Source: Alkalibacterium sp. MB6 (lineage in GTDB: Bacteria; Bacillota; Bacilli; Lactobacillales; Carnobacteriaceae_A). Taken from it: a stretch of 64,000 nt of DNA. The notes beneath the pieces were generated by a model that did no database searches, was not told where the DNA came from, and saw only the letters and a list, made by a program, of their open reading frames with translations. Below, piece by piece: positions 1 through 10,152 of the stretch. The DNA lies in NCBI RefSeq assembly GCF_009935905.1, contig NZ_PREX01000012.1, positions 1-64,000 of the forward strand. The letters run 5' to 3'. The position numbers and the translations under genes are program-made. Each line of letters starts with the position of its first letter. Position 1 is the first letter of the stretch.

Positions 1-513
1 AAATAATTGAACTAAAAGTGGTTGGCAAAGTTCTTAACTTTTCATTGCAATTTTCTAAACATTTATCTTGCAAAACACACTTGGATCTATGTTCATGCAG
101 ATTTTGATACAAAAATAAAAAGCCCTCCCTTGGGCTTAACCCCGGAAAAGGCTTGAAATCATTGCGTTCAGAGAATCCCTCGGGCTTTCTAAACGCATTA
201 GATTGTTAACATATTGAGTTTTTCGACTGGTGCTTTGGTGATTAAATCTAACTTGAATACCCTTATCTTCATTCAGTCAAAATAATTAAAAAGTATAGGT
301 AAAATTAAAAGGTTCAGTGTAGATATGTTTCCTCTAACACCATGGCCGGATAGGCTCATCTTGATGTCTTGAGTATTTTTTACATTTATCCGTACGTGGA
401 AACTTTTCTATCCTGTTTTTGATACCCCTCCCCGTATGCGGAAACATATCAATCTTTTATACACTCATGTGTTATTATCCTGGATAAATTAATAATAATC
501 AAACTAAAAACTA
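1..513. other. Non-coding left margin with a hairpin and a long inverted repeat
   Basis: I find no convincing gene here. Two structures are visible. A short terminator-like hairpin lies at 120-137. A perfect 10-bp inverted repeat has ATATGTTTCC at 323-332 and its complement at 440-449. Two related 14-mers, CCGTACGTGGAAAC (about 392) and CCGTATGCGGAAAC (about 432), lie in the same stretch. The region follows the 3' end of the defence operon and could be an edge of the island, but I see no integrase or tRNA to prove that. Confidence 0.5.
120..137 (-). terminator. Rho-independent terminator candidate
   Basis: On the minus strand AAGCCC and GGGCTT form a 6-bp stem with a 6-nt loop, followed by a U-rich tail (TTTATTTTTG). 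It could end the long minus-strand defence transcript, although it lies about 375 bp beyond the last gene. Confidence 0.5.
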
Positions 514-975
514 CTAGTCTATAACAACTTCTTTTTTTGTTACTGTATAAAAATGTGAAGCCATAGACCTTCTCACAGTCTCAAGCACAGGACTCCTGCT
601 ACTCTTTAGCACAACATCATTCAATACATTTAAGTTTTTTACTTCCTTTATTGAAAGTATTTTAAACCAAATTGAAAATTTTCTATTTGGGAGTATCTCT
701 GTTGTGTAATATGACGGAAATCCTTCTAAAGGTTGATCATGTTGATAAGTTTCAAAAGTACATATATAAGCTTTAACAGGCTCTTTCAGCAAAATGTAAT
801 TTGTGTTTTCCGCAATCATTTTCTTTAAAGCTTTATCGGTAGGTTTATTTCCAATTTTACCAAACCAAACAAAACCATTTTTAATGAGTAAATTTTTGTG
901 TTCTAGTATACAATCGTACCCACCAACATTCACAAACCGAATGCAAAGTATATCTTTTCCTTTTTCTATAATCAA
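514..975 (-). CDS. Hypothetical protein at the end of the hsd operon
   Basis: The product is about 153 aa and I do not recognise it. I chose TTG at 975 because AAGGAGGGGAGT lies just upstream; the frame is open further up to 1020, where it would overlap the end of hsdR, but no ribosome site supports that. The protein is mixed alpha/beta, with aromatic residues around VWFGKIGN and FSIWFKILS and no signal peptide or membrane segment. Its small size, spaced tryptophans and place beside a restriction operon faintly suggest a PUA/EVE-like nucleic-acid reader; that is a guess. It is 25 bp downstream of hsdR and probably cotranscribed with it. Confidence 0.6.
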   Translation of the reverse strand: MIIEKGKDILCIRFVNVGGYDCILEHKNLLIKNGFVWFGKIGNKPTDKALKKMIAENTNYILLKEPVKAYICTFETYQHDQPLEGFPSYYTTEILPNRKFSIWFKILSIKEVKNLNVLNDVVLKSSRSPVLETVRRSMASHFYTVTKKEVVID

Positions 976-1000
976 AATAAACTCCCCTCCTTGTGTTCGA

Positions 1001-4000
1001 TTAAATCTTACCACCCACACCTTTAAATTTATCTACAAAGGCAGCAATCTTCTGAAAGACAGTTTGCTTTTTCGTTAAATATTGAGGATTGAGAGGACTC
1101 ATTTTAGGAAGGATTGCATTGAGCTCCGTTCCATTTTCACTGGCATATTCTCTTTTTAAAGAAGCTAAAATATACCGCTTTGCAGCTTCTTCATTTAGTT
1201 TTTCACTATCAATCAATTCCTCTGCCTCGCGTTTTTGCTGGGTTTGAGCAAATTCAAAAAACGCATCTATAATACTTGCTTTATCTTTGATCTTGTCTAA
1301 ATCCGTTTGGTTGATGAAATCGACTACTAAGCTTTCTTTTGCACGGTTCCCGACACTAGAACGAATCATTCGCCTTACATCTTCAACTAAAGTTGCCTTG
1401 TCTTTTGTCTTTTTGTTGTTCTCAAAAATCAATTCTAGAATGTAATCCAAATTAATCTCTTGAGATTTTAGAAGGTCTACTTCAAAGACAACATCATCCC
1501 AATCAATAGATGAATGATCTTTTTCTTTTCCATCTTTTTCACGACGAAGCCAATCACGGATATCATTGTATGTAGAGCGATAATCCTGAATGACTCTTTC
1601 TTCTGGTACCTTAATTTCTTTCATAGCAGCGATATCTTCATCCGTCACGTAATGAGTCGCTTTAAATTCCTCGACTGCTTTAGCATCGTTCAAATCTAAC
1701 GTTTGTAACGCTTTTAAGCTCGAAAATTCATCGTAATTTTGTAAAATGTTTTCGACACGTAGATATTCACCAAAGAGTTTTGCAAAATCCTTTTTGTCCT
1801 TCTCCGTTTCAATCCTGTCAATATCAGGGAACCGTTCTCTCAGTTCTTGCACAACATCCACATAACCTCGTCGTGCTTCACCGGTTGCAACATCTGAAAA
1901 ACCTTCCATGTATTCTTTGTAGCTTTTTTCAAGTACAACGTTCTTGGTGTTTTTATCACCAAAAAGAGTAATTGCATCAATGGTTGCTTGTTCTAAATCT
2001 CTAAATGTAACGATATTGCCAAATGTTTTCGTGGAATCATAGATACGATTTGTCCTAGAAAAGGCTTGAATCAAGCCGTGGTATCTCAAGTTTTTATCAA
2101 CAAATAAAGTATTTAATGTTGGCGCATCAAAACCGGTTAAAAACATACCCACAACGATTAGCAAATCAATTTCTTTACCTTTAACACGTTTAGCAAGGTC
2201 ACGATAATAGTTCTGAAATTCATTGCTTTCAACACCAAAATTGGTTTTAAACATTGCATTATAATCTCTAATCGCTAAACTTAAGAACTCTTTTGCGCTG
2301 CTATCCATAGCAGAAGGTTCAAATGTTTCATCTAGGATTTCACCTATTGCATTTTGCTCCTCATTGGCAGCAAAGGAGAATATTGTAGCAATCCTAAGTG
2401 GTCTATCGTTATCCTTTTGCAAGTTATTTAAGGATTCGTAGTAAAGCTTCGCTGCGTCTACACTACTCACCGCAAACATGGCATTAAATCCTTTACCCCC
2501 TGCATTCAAACGATGTGTCTTTACTCTAAAACTATTAAGAATGTATTGTGAAATTTCTTTAATCCGCTCTGGATGCAGCAATGCTTCTTTAGTTTCAGCA
2601 GCCGATAGTTTTTTTTCATCTTTTTCGGTTTCAATAGCCTTAAATTTAGGACGTACATCATTATAATCCACTTTAAACTTTAAAACCTTTTCATCTCTGA
2701 TCGCATCAGTAATGACATAGGAGTGGAGCTCGCGGCCAAAAACAGTAGCAGTGGTATCAGAACCTAAGGCGTTTTCTGGAAAAATTGGCGTGCCAGTAAA
2801 ACCAAATTGATAGAACTTCTTAAACTTTTTCTTGATGTTCTTTTGGGCTTCGCCAAACTGTGACCGATGCGCTTCGTCAAAAATAAAGACCACCTGCTTG
2901 TTGTAAATAGGGAGTTCGGCATCCCCTTTAATAAGATTGTTAAGTTTTTGAATGGTTGTAACAATAATTTTGTTGTCGTCTTTTTCTATATTACGTTTCA
3001 GTCCAGCAGTGTTTTCTGAACCATTGACACTATCCGGTGAAAAACGCTGATATTCTTTCATCGTCTGATAATCAAGGTCTTTTCTATCTACAACAAAAAA
3101 TACCTTATCGATAAAGTCTAGTTCCGTAGCCAAGCGAGCTGCTTTAAAACTTGTCAAGGTTTTTCCTGAGCCAGTTGTATGCCAAACATAGCCGCCACTT
3201 TCTACAGTTCTCCAATTTTTGGCATGATAAGAACTGTTTATTTTCCAAAGAATTCTTTCAGTAGCTGCTATTTGGTAAGGCCGCATAATAAGGAGATTGT
3301 CACTCGCATCAAATACGGAATAGTGTAATAACACATTTAACAGTGTCTTTTTCTGAAAGAAGGTCGCTGTAAAATCCTTTAAATCTTTAATCAGCGTATT
3401 GTCCGCTTTTGCCCAGTTCATGGTAAAATCGAAACTATTTTTGTCTCGTTTTGTGGTATTGGCAAAATAGCGGCTATCTGTGCCATTGGAGATTACGAAA
3501 ATCTGCAAATATTTATAAAGAGAATTCTCTGAATTAAAACTTTCTTTGCTATACCTATGAACCTGATTGAAGGCCTCACGAATGGCAATACCGCGCTTTT
3601 TAAGCTCCACTTGAACAACGGGTAAGCCATTGACTAAAATGGTCACATCATACCTATTGGACTGAGTGCCTTTTTGCTCAAATTGAGAAATCACCTGTAA
3701 TTTGTTATTAGAAATATTCTTTTTGTCCACCAAATAAATGTTTTGAATGTGTCCATCGTCAAAGACAAAGTCATAAATATAATCATTATGAAATTTACGG
3801 GTTTTATCAATATGATTGTCGCTTGGCTTGTCTAAATATTGCTCGCAAAATCTTATCCACTCATCGTCAGAAAACGTCACTTTGTTAAGGTCCTGTAGTT
3901 GCTTACGCACATTCTCAAGCATTTTCTCAGGCGTGGTTAAATCGGGCAAATACTCGTAGCCTTGACTTTCTAAGTCTTGTATAAACTCTTTTTCAAGTAC

Positions 4001-4108
4001 TGCTTCTGTTTGATAACTTGCTGAGGTTTCATGCACTTCTGAATACTTGGTGTATTTGTCGAGTACGATAAAATTGTTGGATTCTGCAATGGGTTTGTAT
4101 TCGATCAT
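1001..4108 (-). CDS. hsdR: Type I restriction enzyme R subunit (HsdR)
   Basis: This is the motor and nuclease subunit of a type I restriction-modification complex; it cuts unmodified foreign DNA after ATP-driven translocation. At about 1035 aa it matches the type IC family (EcoR124I-like). An N-terminal PD-(D/E)XK nuclease is visible ([19 protein letters not shown], near residues 150-170). A superfamily 2 helicase follows, with Walker A (TTGSGKT, near residue 310) and a DEAH box (FIFDEAH, near 415), then a long helical C-terminal part. ATG at 4108 is chosen because AAGGAGGCATAAAG precedes it; the longer TTG start would lie inside that ribosome site. The start is 2 bp after the prrC stop, so the two genes are probably coupled. 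Confidence 0.96.
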   Translation of the reverse strand: MIEYKPIAESNNFIVLDKYTKYSEVHETSASYQTEAVLEKEFIQDLESQGYEYLPDLTTPEKMLENVRKQLQDLNKVTFSDDEWIRFCEQYLDKPSDNHIDKTRKFHNDYIYDFVFDDGHIQNIYLVDKKNISNNKLQVISQFEQKGTQSNRYDVTILVNGLPVVQVELKKRGIAIREAFNQVHRYSKESFNSENSLYKYLQIFVISNGTDSRYFANTTKRDKNSFDFTMNWAKADNTLIKDLKDFTATFFQKKTLLNVLLHYSVFDASDNLLIMRPYQIAATERILWKINSSYHAKNWRTVESGGYVWHTTGSGKTLTSFKAARLATELDFIDKVFFVVDRKDLDYQTMKEYQRFSPDSVNGSENTAGLKRNIEKDDNKIIVTTIQKLNNLIKGDAELPIYNKQVVFIFDEAHRSQFGEAQKNIKKKFKKFYQFGFTGTPIFPENALGSDTTATVFGRELHSYVITDAIRDEKVLKFKVDYNDVRPKFKAIETEKDEKKLSAAETKEALLHPERIKEISQYILNSFRVKTHRLNAGGKGFNAMFAVSSVDAAKLYYESLNNLQKDNDRPLRIATIFSFAANEEQNAIGEILDETFEPSAMDSSAKEFLSLAIRDYNAMFKTNFGVESNEFQNYYRDLAKRVKGKEIDLLIVVGMFLTGFDAPTLNTLFVDKNLRYHGLIQAFSRTNRIYDSTKTFGNIVTFRDLEQATIDAITLFGDKNTKNVVLEKSYKEYMEGFSDVATGEARRGYVDVVQELRERFPDIDRIETEKDKKDFAKLFGEYLRVENILQNYDEFSSLKALQTLDLNDAKAVEEFKATHYVTDEDIAAMKEIKVPEERVIQDYRSTYNDIRDWLRREKDGKEKDHSSIDWDDVVFEVDLLKSQEINLDYILELIFENNKKTKDKATLVEDVRRMIRSSVGNRAKESLVVDFINQTDLDKIKDKASIIDAFFEFAQTQQKREAEELIDSEKLNEEAAKRYILASLKREYASENGTELNAILPKMSPLNPQYLTKKQTVFQKIAAFVDKFKGVGGKI

Positions 4109-4110
4109 CT

Positions 4111-5226
4111 TTATGCCTCCTTCCAAAAGCTATAGTTACTGATCAAGTGGTCAAGTAACAGCTTAACAGTTTGTTTTTCTTGTGGTGATGGTTCTGCTGC
4201 ACTTTCACTTGCTAGCGTAGAGTGACTTGTGAATTGGATAATACGATTATAATAGCTTTCTTTGTTATCTGGTAATAGCTCTGACCACTTTGGAAATCCA
4301 AGGAAACTGGCTGTTTTCTCATATAGATTTCGTAAAAGAGTAAAATGATATTTTTGTACTTGATTGTTTTCAATAGCTTCTTCTAGAGTATTCTTTAAAT
4401 GTAAGTGATATGAAAAGCTTTTATTAGAATCTCCATTTTTTTCTTGTAATTCAAAAGTACCATCTTCTTGACGGTCTAGCATATAGCAGGCTTTTTTATT
4501 AATTTCATTATGGAGAACATTATAAAAAATCGGATTGTGTGTTGTAATAATAAATTTAAGCTCTGATTCACTTAACTTAATCAACTGAGCTAAGTCTACT
4601 GCCAATTGAATTAAATGATTGTCATCCAATGAAGTTACTGGATCATCAATAAAAACATATTCTAACTGATTAAGTTGATCTGTCTCTCGTTCCGTTGGTT
4701 CAGCTACATTTAGCACTTCAATAACTTGTTTTAGTAAGCTATAAAAAACACTCCAAACAAAGCAACTTTCTTCACCTTTTGAGATCTTAACATTTTGTGT
4801 AGGTGCATCATTTCCTTGTTCATACGAAAATGTAACCTCAGTAAAATTCGAATTAAATCTAGGTGTTAATGCTTTATTGGTATAATGCTGAAAATAATCA
4901 ATAACGTTTTGATCCTGCCCTTGCTCACCAAATACCCATCCTGTAAAAGAATTCGAATGGATTTTAAGCTTTATATCAACATCATTTTGCAAATCATTAT
5001 CCCAATAGAATAAGTCTTCTGTAAAAGCATTATAGTAAAGAATTTTTTTGCTAGCTAATCCTGTTTGTTCAATATCTGTGTCGTTTTTTGGTGCAACTAA
5101 CAATCTAAATGCCTTTGAAAGTCTTGTTTTGCCAACTCCATTAAAGGCATAAATCAATTGCACTTTTTTATCATTATCCTTTAAATCCTGTGCAATGTCA
5201 GTTAATGATACACCCATATTACGCAT
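4111..5226 (-). CDS. prrC: PrrC-like anticodon nuclease with ABC-type ATPase domain
   Basis: The 371-aa product has a nucleotide-binding N-terminal two thirds: Walker A AFNGVGKT (Lys33), an SKGEES signature-like loop, and Walker [12 protein letters not shown]. Its C-terminal third carries Arg299, Glu303 and His335. The spacings (4 and 32) equal those of the catalytic triad reported for E. coli PrrC (Arg320-Glu324-His356). PrrC is normally held silent by the type I restriction complex and is released when a phage inhibitor blocks restriction; it then cleaves a tRNA anticodon loop and stops growth. The position between hsdS and hsdR is the classic prr layout. The start ATG overlaps the end of hsdS and follows AAGAGGGGGT. 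The tRNA target cannot be read from sequence. Confidence 0.85.
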   Translation of the reverse strand: MRNMGVSLTDIAQDLKDNDKKVQLIYAFNGVGKTRLSKAFRLLVAPKNDTDIEQTGLASKKILYYNAFTEDLFYWDNDLQNDVDIKLKIHSNSFTGWVFGEQGQDQNVIDYFQHYTNKALTPRFNSNFTEVTFSYEQGNDAPTQNVKISKGEESCFVWSVFYSLLKQVIEVLNVAEPTERETDQLNQLEYVFIDDPVTSLDDNHLIQLAVDLAQLIKLSESELKFIITTHNPIFYNVLHNEINKKACYMLDRQEDGTFELQEKNGDSNKSFSYHLHLKNTLEEAIENNQVQKYHFTLLRNLYEKTASFLGFPKWSELLPDNKESYYNRIIQFTSHSTLASESAAEPSPQEKQTVKLLLDHLISNYSFWKEA

Positions 5227-6388
5227 CTACCCCCTCTTTTGGGAAAGTAAGAAGCATATTGCGGTAATACTCGTATTGTCTTTGGCGTAATTCTATCTCA
5301 CGAGGTAGACCTTCTGTGATTGAAGATGTTAAAGCATCGAATTTATCTAGGATAGATACGATGCGTTCTTGTTCGGTGAGAGATTTTTCTAAGTTGTCAG
5401 CATATGGTATTGGGAATTTTAAATCTTTTACCATTGGTTTTGTTAACTGAGGTATACCATTTTTCGATACATTGTAATTACTCTCAATTGTTTTCATATA
5501 ATAATAAGCATACTTTAAATTTATGTTGATTTTAGGGGTTAAAACCAGCAAACGAACGATTGGGAAAAAGGGTTTATCTCTATAACTTGTCCATCCAATA
5601 GTGCCCCGTGCAGAAATTGTTAAGCTTGGCTTCTCAATCTTGGCTTTATTTGTCCAACCGTATAATGATTTATCTTCAATCCCATTAGATAAAACAGGAA
5701 CATTAAATTCTTCTGTTTCTGTTTCTGATAAGGAATCTTTTGGTACGTCCCCACCAGCGAAAATATCAAACACCTCTCCCAACGCCTTCCACTCAACTTC
5801 CCCATCTTCAAAACTCAACAGCTTATCACGATAATAGTTATATTGCTTTTTACGTGCTATAAGCTCTGCTGTAAGCTCTGCTGTAAGCTCTGCTGTAAGC
5901 TCTGTGAAAGTGTCTAAAATTCGGACGATTTCGGCTTGGATATTGAGGGGTGGGATTGGGATTGATTTATAAGAATAATTGCTAATCCATTGACGTTTAT
6001 GATCTCCCTCTACCAATCCACTAGGTAAAGTATTTATCCAATGATAAATATACCTCAATAAAATTACCGATTCATTTTTTGATGTAATCATCTTCATAGC
6101 TGATGATTTAGCCTTAAAATCAAAATCAACCCATTTATTGGCTGTTGTGAAGTCGTCAAAAATAATAACTGGATTCTTTGATGCATTATAAATACCATTG
6201 GTTTCATCAGTATAACCGAGTATAAAAGTTTTACCGGCTGTTAAAACTGGGGTTTTAAAATCATCACTGTAGTTTTGTGATTTCACCAAATATTTAGTTG
6301 GTTGTTCATAATCAGCCACTTCCCCTAACGGTGTCCAAACGACTTCAACCCCATCAAGTAATTTATCCATAAAATCCATATTCATCAT
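5219..6388 (-). CDS. hsdS: Type I restriction specificity subunit (HsdS)
   Basis: The 389-aa subunit sets the DNA target of the HsdMSR complex. It has the usual two target-recognition domains, about residues 15-150 and 200-340, each followed by a conserved helical spacer ([13 protein letters not shown] near 185 and [13 protein letters not shown] near 370). The central spacer contains TEL followed by three full TAEL repeats. In the EcoR124 family the TAEL number fixes the length of the unspecific gap in the recognition site. The gene overlaps hsdM by 4 bp and prrC by 8 bp. The two recognition halves differ from each other, so a bipartite asymmetric target is expected; the bases cannot be predicted by eye. 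Confidence 0.95.
   Translation of the reverse strand: MMNMDFMDKLLDGVEVVWTPLGEVADYEQPTKYLVKSQNYSDDFKTPVLTAGKTFILGYTDETNGIYNASKNPVIIFDDFTTANKWVDFDFKAKSSAMKMITSKNESVILLRYIYHWINTLPSGLVEGDHKRQWISNYSYKSIPIPPLNIQAEIVRILDTFTELTAELTAELTAELIARKKQYNYYRDKLLSFEDGEVEWKALGEVFDIFAGGDVPKDSLSETETEEFNVPVLSNGIEDKSLYGWTNKAKIEKPSLTISARGTIGWTSYRDKPFFPIVRLLVLTPKININLKYAYYYMKTIESNYNVSKNGIPQLTKPMVKDLKFPIPYADNLEKSLTEQERIVSILDKFDALTSSITEGLPREIELRQRQYEYYRNMLLTFPKEGVDA
5861..5905 (-). repeat. 12-bp tandem repeat inside hsdS (TAEL-coding)
   Basis: Three perfect copies of AAGCTCTGCTGT (plus-strand reading) start at 5861, 5873 and 5885, followed by a partial fourth at 5897. Read on the minus strand they encode consecutive Thr-Ala-Glu-Leu units. 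Because the unit is a multiple of three, gain or loss of a copy keeps the frame and only lengthens or shortens the helical spacer of HsdS. Confidence 0.95.
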
Positions 6389-7932
6389 GATTCAATCACC
6401 TCAATAATCTCATCAATTTCAGTACGAAGCTTGTCTATCTTTGATACGGTCTTTTTTATTTCTGCATTCAGATCATTGATATCAATGACTTCTCTTGTGT
6501 CTTTAGCCTCCACGTAAGAACTCACTGAGAGGTTATAATCATTTTCAACGATTGCATCATAATCAACAGATTTCGCAACATAATCAACATCTGCTTTATC
6601 ATCAAACATTTCCATGATTTTCCCGATATGTTTATCTGTTAGTATGTTATTATTCGTTTCCTTCTTGTAAAAATCCACCCCACTTGCATCAATAAATTGA
6701 GTTTTATTATCACTTTTATGCTTAGAAAGAACCAAAATATTAACCGCTATTGGAGTCCCATAAAAAAGATTAGGTGCTAGTGAAATAACTGTTTCTACAA
6801 AGTTATTATCAATCAGATACTTTCTAATTTTCTGTTCAGCTCCACCTCGGTAAAAAATACCAGGGAAACAAACGATAGCGGCTCGTCCTTTACTTGAAAG
6901 ATAACTAAGAGCATGAAGCACAAAAGCAAAATCCGCTTTAGATTTTGGCGGTAATACACCTGCAGGAGCAAACCGCTCATCATTTATAAGAGTTGGGTCA
7001 TCACTTCCAATCCATTTTACGGAATAGGGTGGATTAGACACAATAGCATCAAAAGGTTTCTCATCACCATAGTGAGGATCTAAAAGTGTATTGCCCAAAG
7101 CAATATTAAACTTATCATAGTTTATATTGTGTAAAAACATATTCATACGTGCAAGGTTATAGGTTGTATGATTGATCTCTTGTCCAAAAAAACCATCTTC
7201 GATAATATGCGCATCAAACTGTTTTTTTGCTTGTAAAAGTAGGGAACCTGAACCAGCTGCAGGGTCATAAATTTTGTTAATGGATGCTTGCTTGTGTATT
7301 GCTAATTGTGCAATCAGTCTAGAAACACTCTGTGGTGTAAAAAACTCACCACCGGATTTACCAGCATTGGCAGCATAATTAGAAATTAAAAACTCATAAG
7401 CATCACCAAAGAGATCGATATGATTTTCTTCGAACTCACCAAAATCAAGCCCTTCAACGCCTTTAATAACAGCTGCCAGACGACTATTTTTATCTTTCAC
7501 AGTATTCCCTAATCTATTGCTTGTAGTATCAAAATCAGCGAATAACCCTTTAATATCAAGTTCTGATGGATAACCATTTGCGGAGCTTTCAATAGCAGAA
7601 AATATTGCAGCTAAATCTGTATTCAAACTTTCATTTGTATTTGCAGTTTTAGCAATCCTAGAGAACATCTGACTAGGATATATGAAATAACCTTTTGTTT
7701 TAATTGCATCATCTTTGATTTCATCCGTTATAACATCATCCTCAAGTTCTGCATAGTTGACGCTATCGTCACCACCTTCAATATAAGAAGAAAAGTTTTC
7801 ACTGATAAACCGATAAAAAAGAGTCCCTAAGACATATTGTTTAAAATCCCACCCATCTACAGATCCTCTGACATCATTAGCAATTTTCCAGATCTGAGAT
7901 TGTAATTTGGCACGTTGTGCTGTACTTGTCAT
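6385..7932 (-). CDS. hsdM: Type I DNA methyltransferase subunit (HsdM)
   Basis: This N6-adenine methylase subunit protects host DNA and forms the core of the restriction complex. At 515 aa it matches EcoR124I-type HsdM. It has the helical HsdM N-terminal domain, then [14 protein letters not shown], the SAM-binding motif [10 protein letters not shown] (near residue 220) and the catalytic NPPY ([10 protein letters not shown], near 300). The C-terminal coiled region ([22 protein letters not shown]) fits the contact with HsdS. ATG at 7932 is chosen because TTGGAGGTATTCAA precedes it. About 140 bp separate it from the upstream regulator, with a CTCGG/CCGAG hairpin in the leader that may adjust expression. 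Confidence 0.97.
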   Translation of the reverse strand: MTSTAQRAKLQSQIWKIANDVRGSVDGWDFKQYVLGTLFYRFISENFSSYIEGGDDSVNYAELEDDVITDEIKDDAIKTKGYFIYPSQMFSRIAKTANTNESLNTDLAAIFSAIESSANGYPSELDIKGLFADFDTTSNRLGNTVKDKNSRLAAVIKGVEGLDFGEFEENHIDLFGDAYEFLISNYAANAGKSGGEFFTPQSVSRLIAQLAIHKQASINKIYDPAAGSGSLLLQAKKQFDAHIIEDGFFGQEINHTTYNLARMNMFLHNINYDKFNIALGNTLLDPHYGDEKPFDAIVSNPPYSVKWIGSDDPTLINDERFAPAGVLPPKSKADFAFVLHALSYLSSKGRAAIVCFPGIFYRGGAEQKIRKYLIDNNFVETVISLAPNLFYGTPIAVNILVLSKHKSDNKTQFIDASGVDFYKKETNNNILTDKHIGKIMEMFDDKADVDYVAKSVDYDAIVENDYNLSVSSYVEAKDTREVIDINDLNAEIKKTVSKIDKLRTEIDEIIEVIES

Positions 7933-8076
7933 TTGAATACCTCCAATTATTATAATTGCTCTCGGAAACAAAAAGAGTCCGAGTTTGATTTGTTTTTTCT
8001 TGATACTTGTATTGAATTTTGTAGCTGGCTCTTAAAAACAATTTTCTAAGAACTATTGTTATTGGTTGATTCTTAC

Positions 8077-8292
8077 TTATTCATTCTCATCATCACTAAT
8101 AGTTTCAAACAGATCTTCAACCTTACAATCTAGCGCTTTGGCTATTTTCATTAGTACATCCATTCTCACAGGTTCATTTTTTCCAAGTTTAGCGATGGAG
8201 TTTGAGCTAATATGAGCAGCATCCTTAAGATCGACTTTTTTCATATTTTTATCGATCAGTATTTTCCAGAGTTTATTATATTGGATTTTCAT
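8077..8292 (-). CDS. Small XRE-family helix-turn-helix regulator
   Basis: The product is a 71-aa single-domain DNA-binding protein of the HTH_26/Cro-like type. The core reads KKVDLKDAAHISSNSIAKLGKNEPV and is followed by the helix MDVLMKIAKALDCKVEDLFE, which is typical of this family. ATG at 8292 is chosen for the AAAGGA eight bases upstream. It overlaps the end of the ABC-3C ATPase gene by 17 bp and precedes hsdM, so it links the ABC-3C genes and the restriction genes in one transcript. It probably tunes the operon; GTATC repeats at 11322-11356 are a candidate operator. Such regulators delay restriction until methylation is complete, but that role is inferred. Confidence 0.85.
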   Translation of the reverse strand: MKIQYNKLWKILIDKNMKKVDLKDAAHISSNSIAKLGKNEPVRMDVLMKIAKALDCKVEDLFETISDDENE

Positions 8293-9937
8293 TTTCAGCA
8301 TCCTTTCTACCCCATTTCCAGCCAAATAGCGCTTGTCCATCTGTGTCTAGCTTTAACACCGTATTTTCTTTAATTATTAACTGAGTTGCTGCATCAGACT
8401 TCTTATCTCTATCAAAGGAAATAAATATCTGTTTCTGTTTTTCTTTTGTATAGAGCTCTAAGATTCTACCAATGGATTCATCCGACACATTAGGGAAGAG
8501 AAGTGAGTCATGAGCCAATGCAGGTAGCACAGTACTTCTAAGTATGCTGATATCATAGATTAGCATACCTTTATAGTTTGTGCCCGTACCTGTATCTCTT
8601 GGAGTCTCAAAAGAATAGCTATTATATTCTTTAATTCCAAGAACCGGCGGATTATCATTCTCATATGAAACAAAATCGCTGATTTCACTCATTTGTTCAT
8701 TTATAGTCGATTCAATAACTCTTAGTATCGTCTGTAACTGTGTTTTAAGCCTATCACTTGCTCTTTTTTTCTCATTTAGTAATGTATTGCGAGTATCAAA
8801 GGCCTCGTTTTCATCCTCTAATTTATGAATTGTACGATCAATTCTGGTGTAGGCATCAAGGAACTCTTTACTAAACGCCATTGAGGGTTGTATTTCTTCT
8901 ACCATTGACTGCAGCTTTTTAACCGAATGATTCAATGGTATTAGCTCCTCTTTTAACCTCACTTTTGCAGCTTCTAACTCATCTTGAAGTATTGCCTGGA
9001 TTTTATTATGAAAGCGTTCAATATCTATTAATTTTTGAAGATTCACTTCTGGAAAAAACTCACGCAAACTCATTAAATCTGCTTCTGTCGGATAAACCCC
9101 CTGACTAATATTTAGATCGATTAAATGTAATTCATTCTCTTTTTCACTTACTAGTCTACGAGCATCCTGCATTTGAACCGTTAAAGCATTTATCTGATTG
9201 GCCTTATTAACCTCATCAGTATCAACTGTTTGGTTATGAGTTCTTTCTAATTCGATTTTTTCTTGTTTCAGCGCAGCAATGGCTTTGATGTTATCTTCAT
9301 ATTTTTTTAACCCATCAACCGCTGCTGGAATAAACTGAAACTTACGGGCATCTCTGAATGCCTTGATTCTATTTTCTGCAAGCTTCAATTGTTCTTCAAA
9401 CGCAACTACATTATCGTATTGTTTGAAAAGTGTTATGAGCACATGTATTGCGTCTTCTTGAGATTCATTTCCACCTCTCATTTGTAATGGTCGTAGCTCG
9501 TTATAATTATTCTTGCCGTAGATACGGAAGAATCGACTTATCGTTTTTCTGAATTTTAAACCTGTGTAATCCATGTGGTATTTTTCACTAAGCCATTTTG
9601 TATAGGATTCTCTACTCAGAATTTCCAATATATTTCCGTTTTCGTCTAACCTAACAAAATCTCCAGATGTAGCAGTATGCCTAACAAAATAGTAAGGTAC
9701 TTCATCAAACTCAAAAATAAAATTTATACTGTGATTATCTAACTGTTTTACAGCATCACTTTTTACATATGCATCTCCACCAAATACAAAATCAATTATT
9801 AGTAACATTGTGGACTTACCTATGGAATTTGCACCTGTTCCTCCACCAAGTATTATGTTAAGCCCTTTATGAAAACGAATAGGCTCACGTGTCTTCCCAT
9901 TGATCTTGAATAGTTCACAACTTATTTCTTTAAGCAT
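8276..9937 (-). CDS. ABC-three component system ATPase (DUF2326 protein)
   Basis: This 553-aa protein is built like an SMC/RecN half-ATPase. The N-terminal P-loop is GGGTGANSIGKST (near residues 31-43). A long coiled coil runs from about 185 to 415, and a C-terminal DUF2326 region contains ISDFVSYENDNPPVLGIKEY and KQKQIFISFDRD. DUF2326 ATPases are the motor of ABC-3C systems, recognised by comparative genomics as conflict systems with variable effectors and little biochemistry. The gene overlaps the middle component by 16 bp and starts after GGAAGGTAGGA. I infer that it senses or clamps DNA or RNA and triggers the partner protein; target and trigger are unknown. Confidence 0.85.
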   Translation of the reverse strand: MLKEISCELFKINGKTREPIRFHKGLNIILGGGTGANSIGKSTMLLIIDFVFGGDAYVKSDAVKQLDNHSINFIFEFDEVPYYFVRHTATSGDFVRLDENGNILEILSRESYTKWLSEKYHMDYTGLKFRKTISRFFRIYGKNNYNELRPLQMRGGNESQEDAIHVLITLFKQYDNVVAFEEQLKLAENRIKAFRDARKFQFIPAAVDGLKKYEDNIKAIAALKQEKIELERTHNQTVDTDEVNKANQINALTVQMQDARRLVSEKENELHLIDLNISQGVYPTEADLMSLREFFPEVNLQKLIDIERFHNKIQAILQDELEAAKVRLKEELIPLNHSVKKLQSMVEEIQPSMAFSKEFLDAYTRIDRTIHKLEDENEAFDTRNTLLNEKKRASDRLKTQLQTILRVIESTINEQMSEISDFVSYENDNPPVLGIKEYNSYSFETPRDTGTGTNYKGMLIYDISILRSTVLPALAHDSLLFPNVSDESIGRILELYTKEKQKQIFISFDRDKKSDAATQLIIKENTVLKLDTDGQALFGWKWGRKDAENENPI

Positions 9938-10152
9938 CGTACGATCCTACCTTCCTCTTCATTAAATTCAATTTCCTTAAGTGCGTACAAACAATCAAGA
10001 GCACCCAATAGTTCTAAGGGACTTTTAATTGTATTCTGTAGACTTAATAAGAGTTCATGTGGAGTCTTAGGCTGATCCAATGCTCTCAATATAATTGGCA
10101 ATTTTGAAAATACACTTTCGTTATATGAAAAAAGCTTATTTGGTAATAGCAT
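9922..10152 (-). CDS. ABC-3C middle component
   Basis: The product is a 76-aa small helical protein (KLFSYNESVFSKLPIILRALDQPKTPHELL) of the winged-helix-like middle-component type that regularly sits between the ATPase and the effector-side gene in ABC-3C systems. It overlaps both neighbours (16 bp and 17 bp) and has a GCGAGGTG ribosome site. In this system class it is thought to bridge the two large partners; I assign the role by context and size rather than by a diagnostic motif. Confidence 0.75.
   Translation of the reverse strand: MLLPNKLFSYNESVFSKLPIILRALDQPKTPHELLLSLQNTIKSPLELLGALDCLYALKEIEFNEEEGRIVRCLKK

Noticed and set aside
1-513. tRNA or tmRNA attachment site at the left margin
   Set aside because: No cloverleaf or CCA-end could be built from the hairpins there.
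5601-5834. 77-aa plus-strand frame within hsdS
   Set aside because: Antisense shadow of hsdS without ribosome site.
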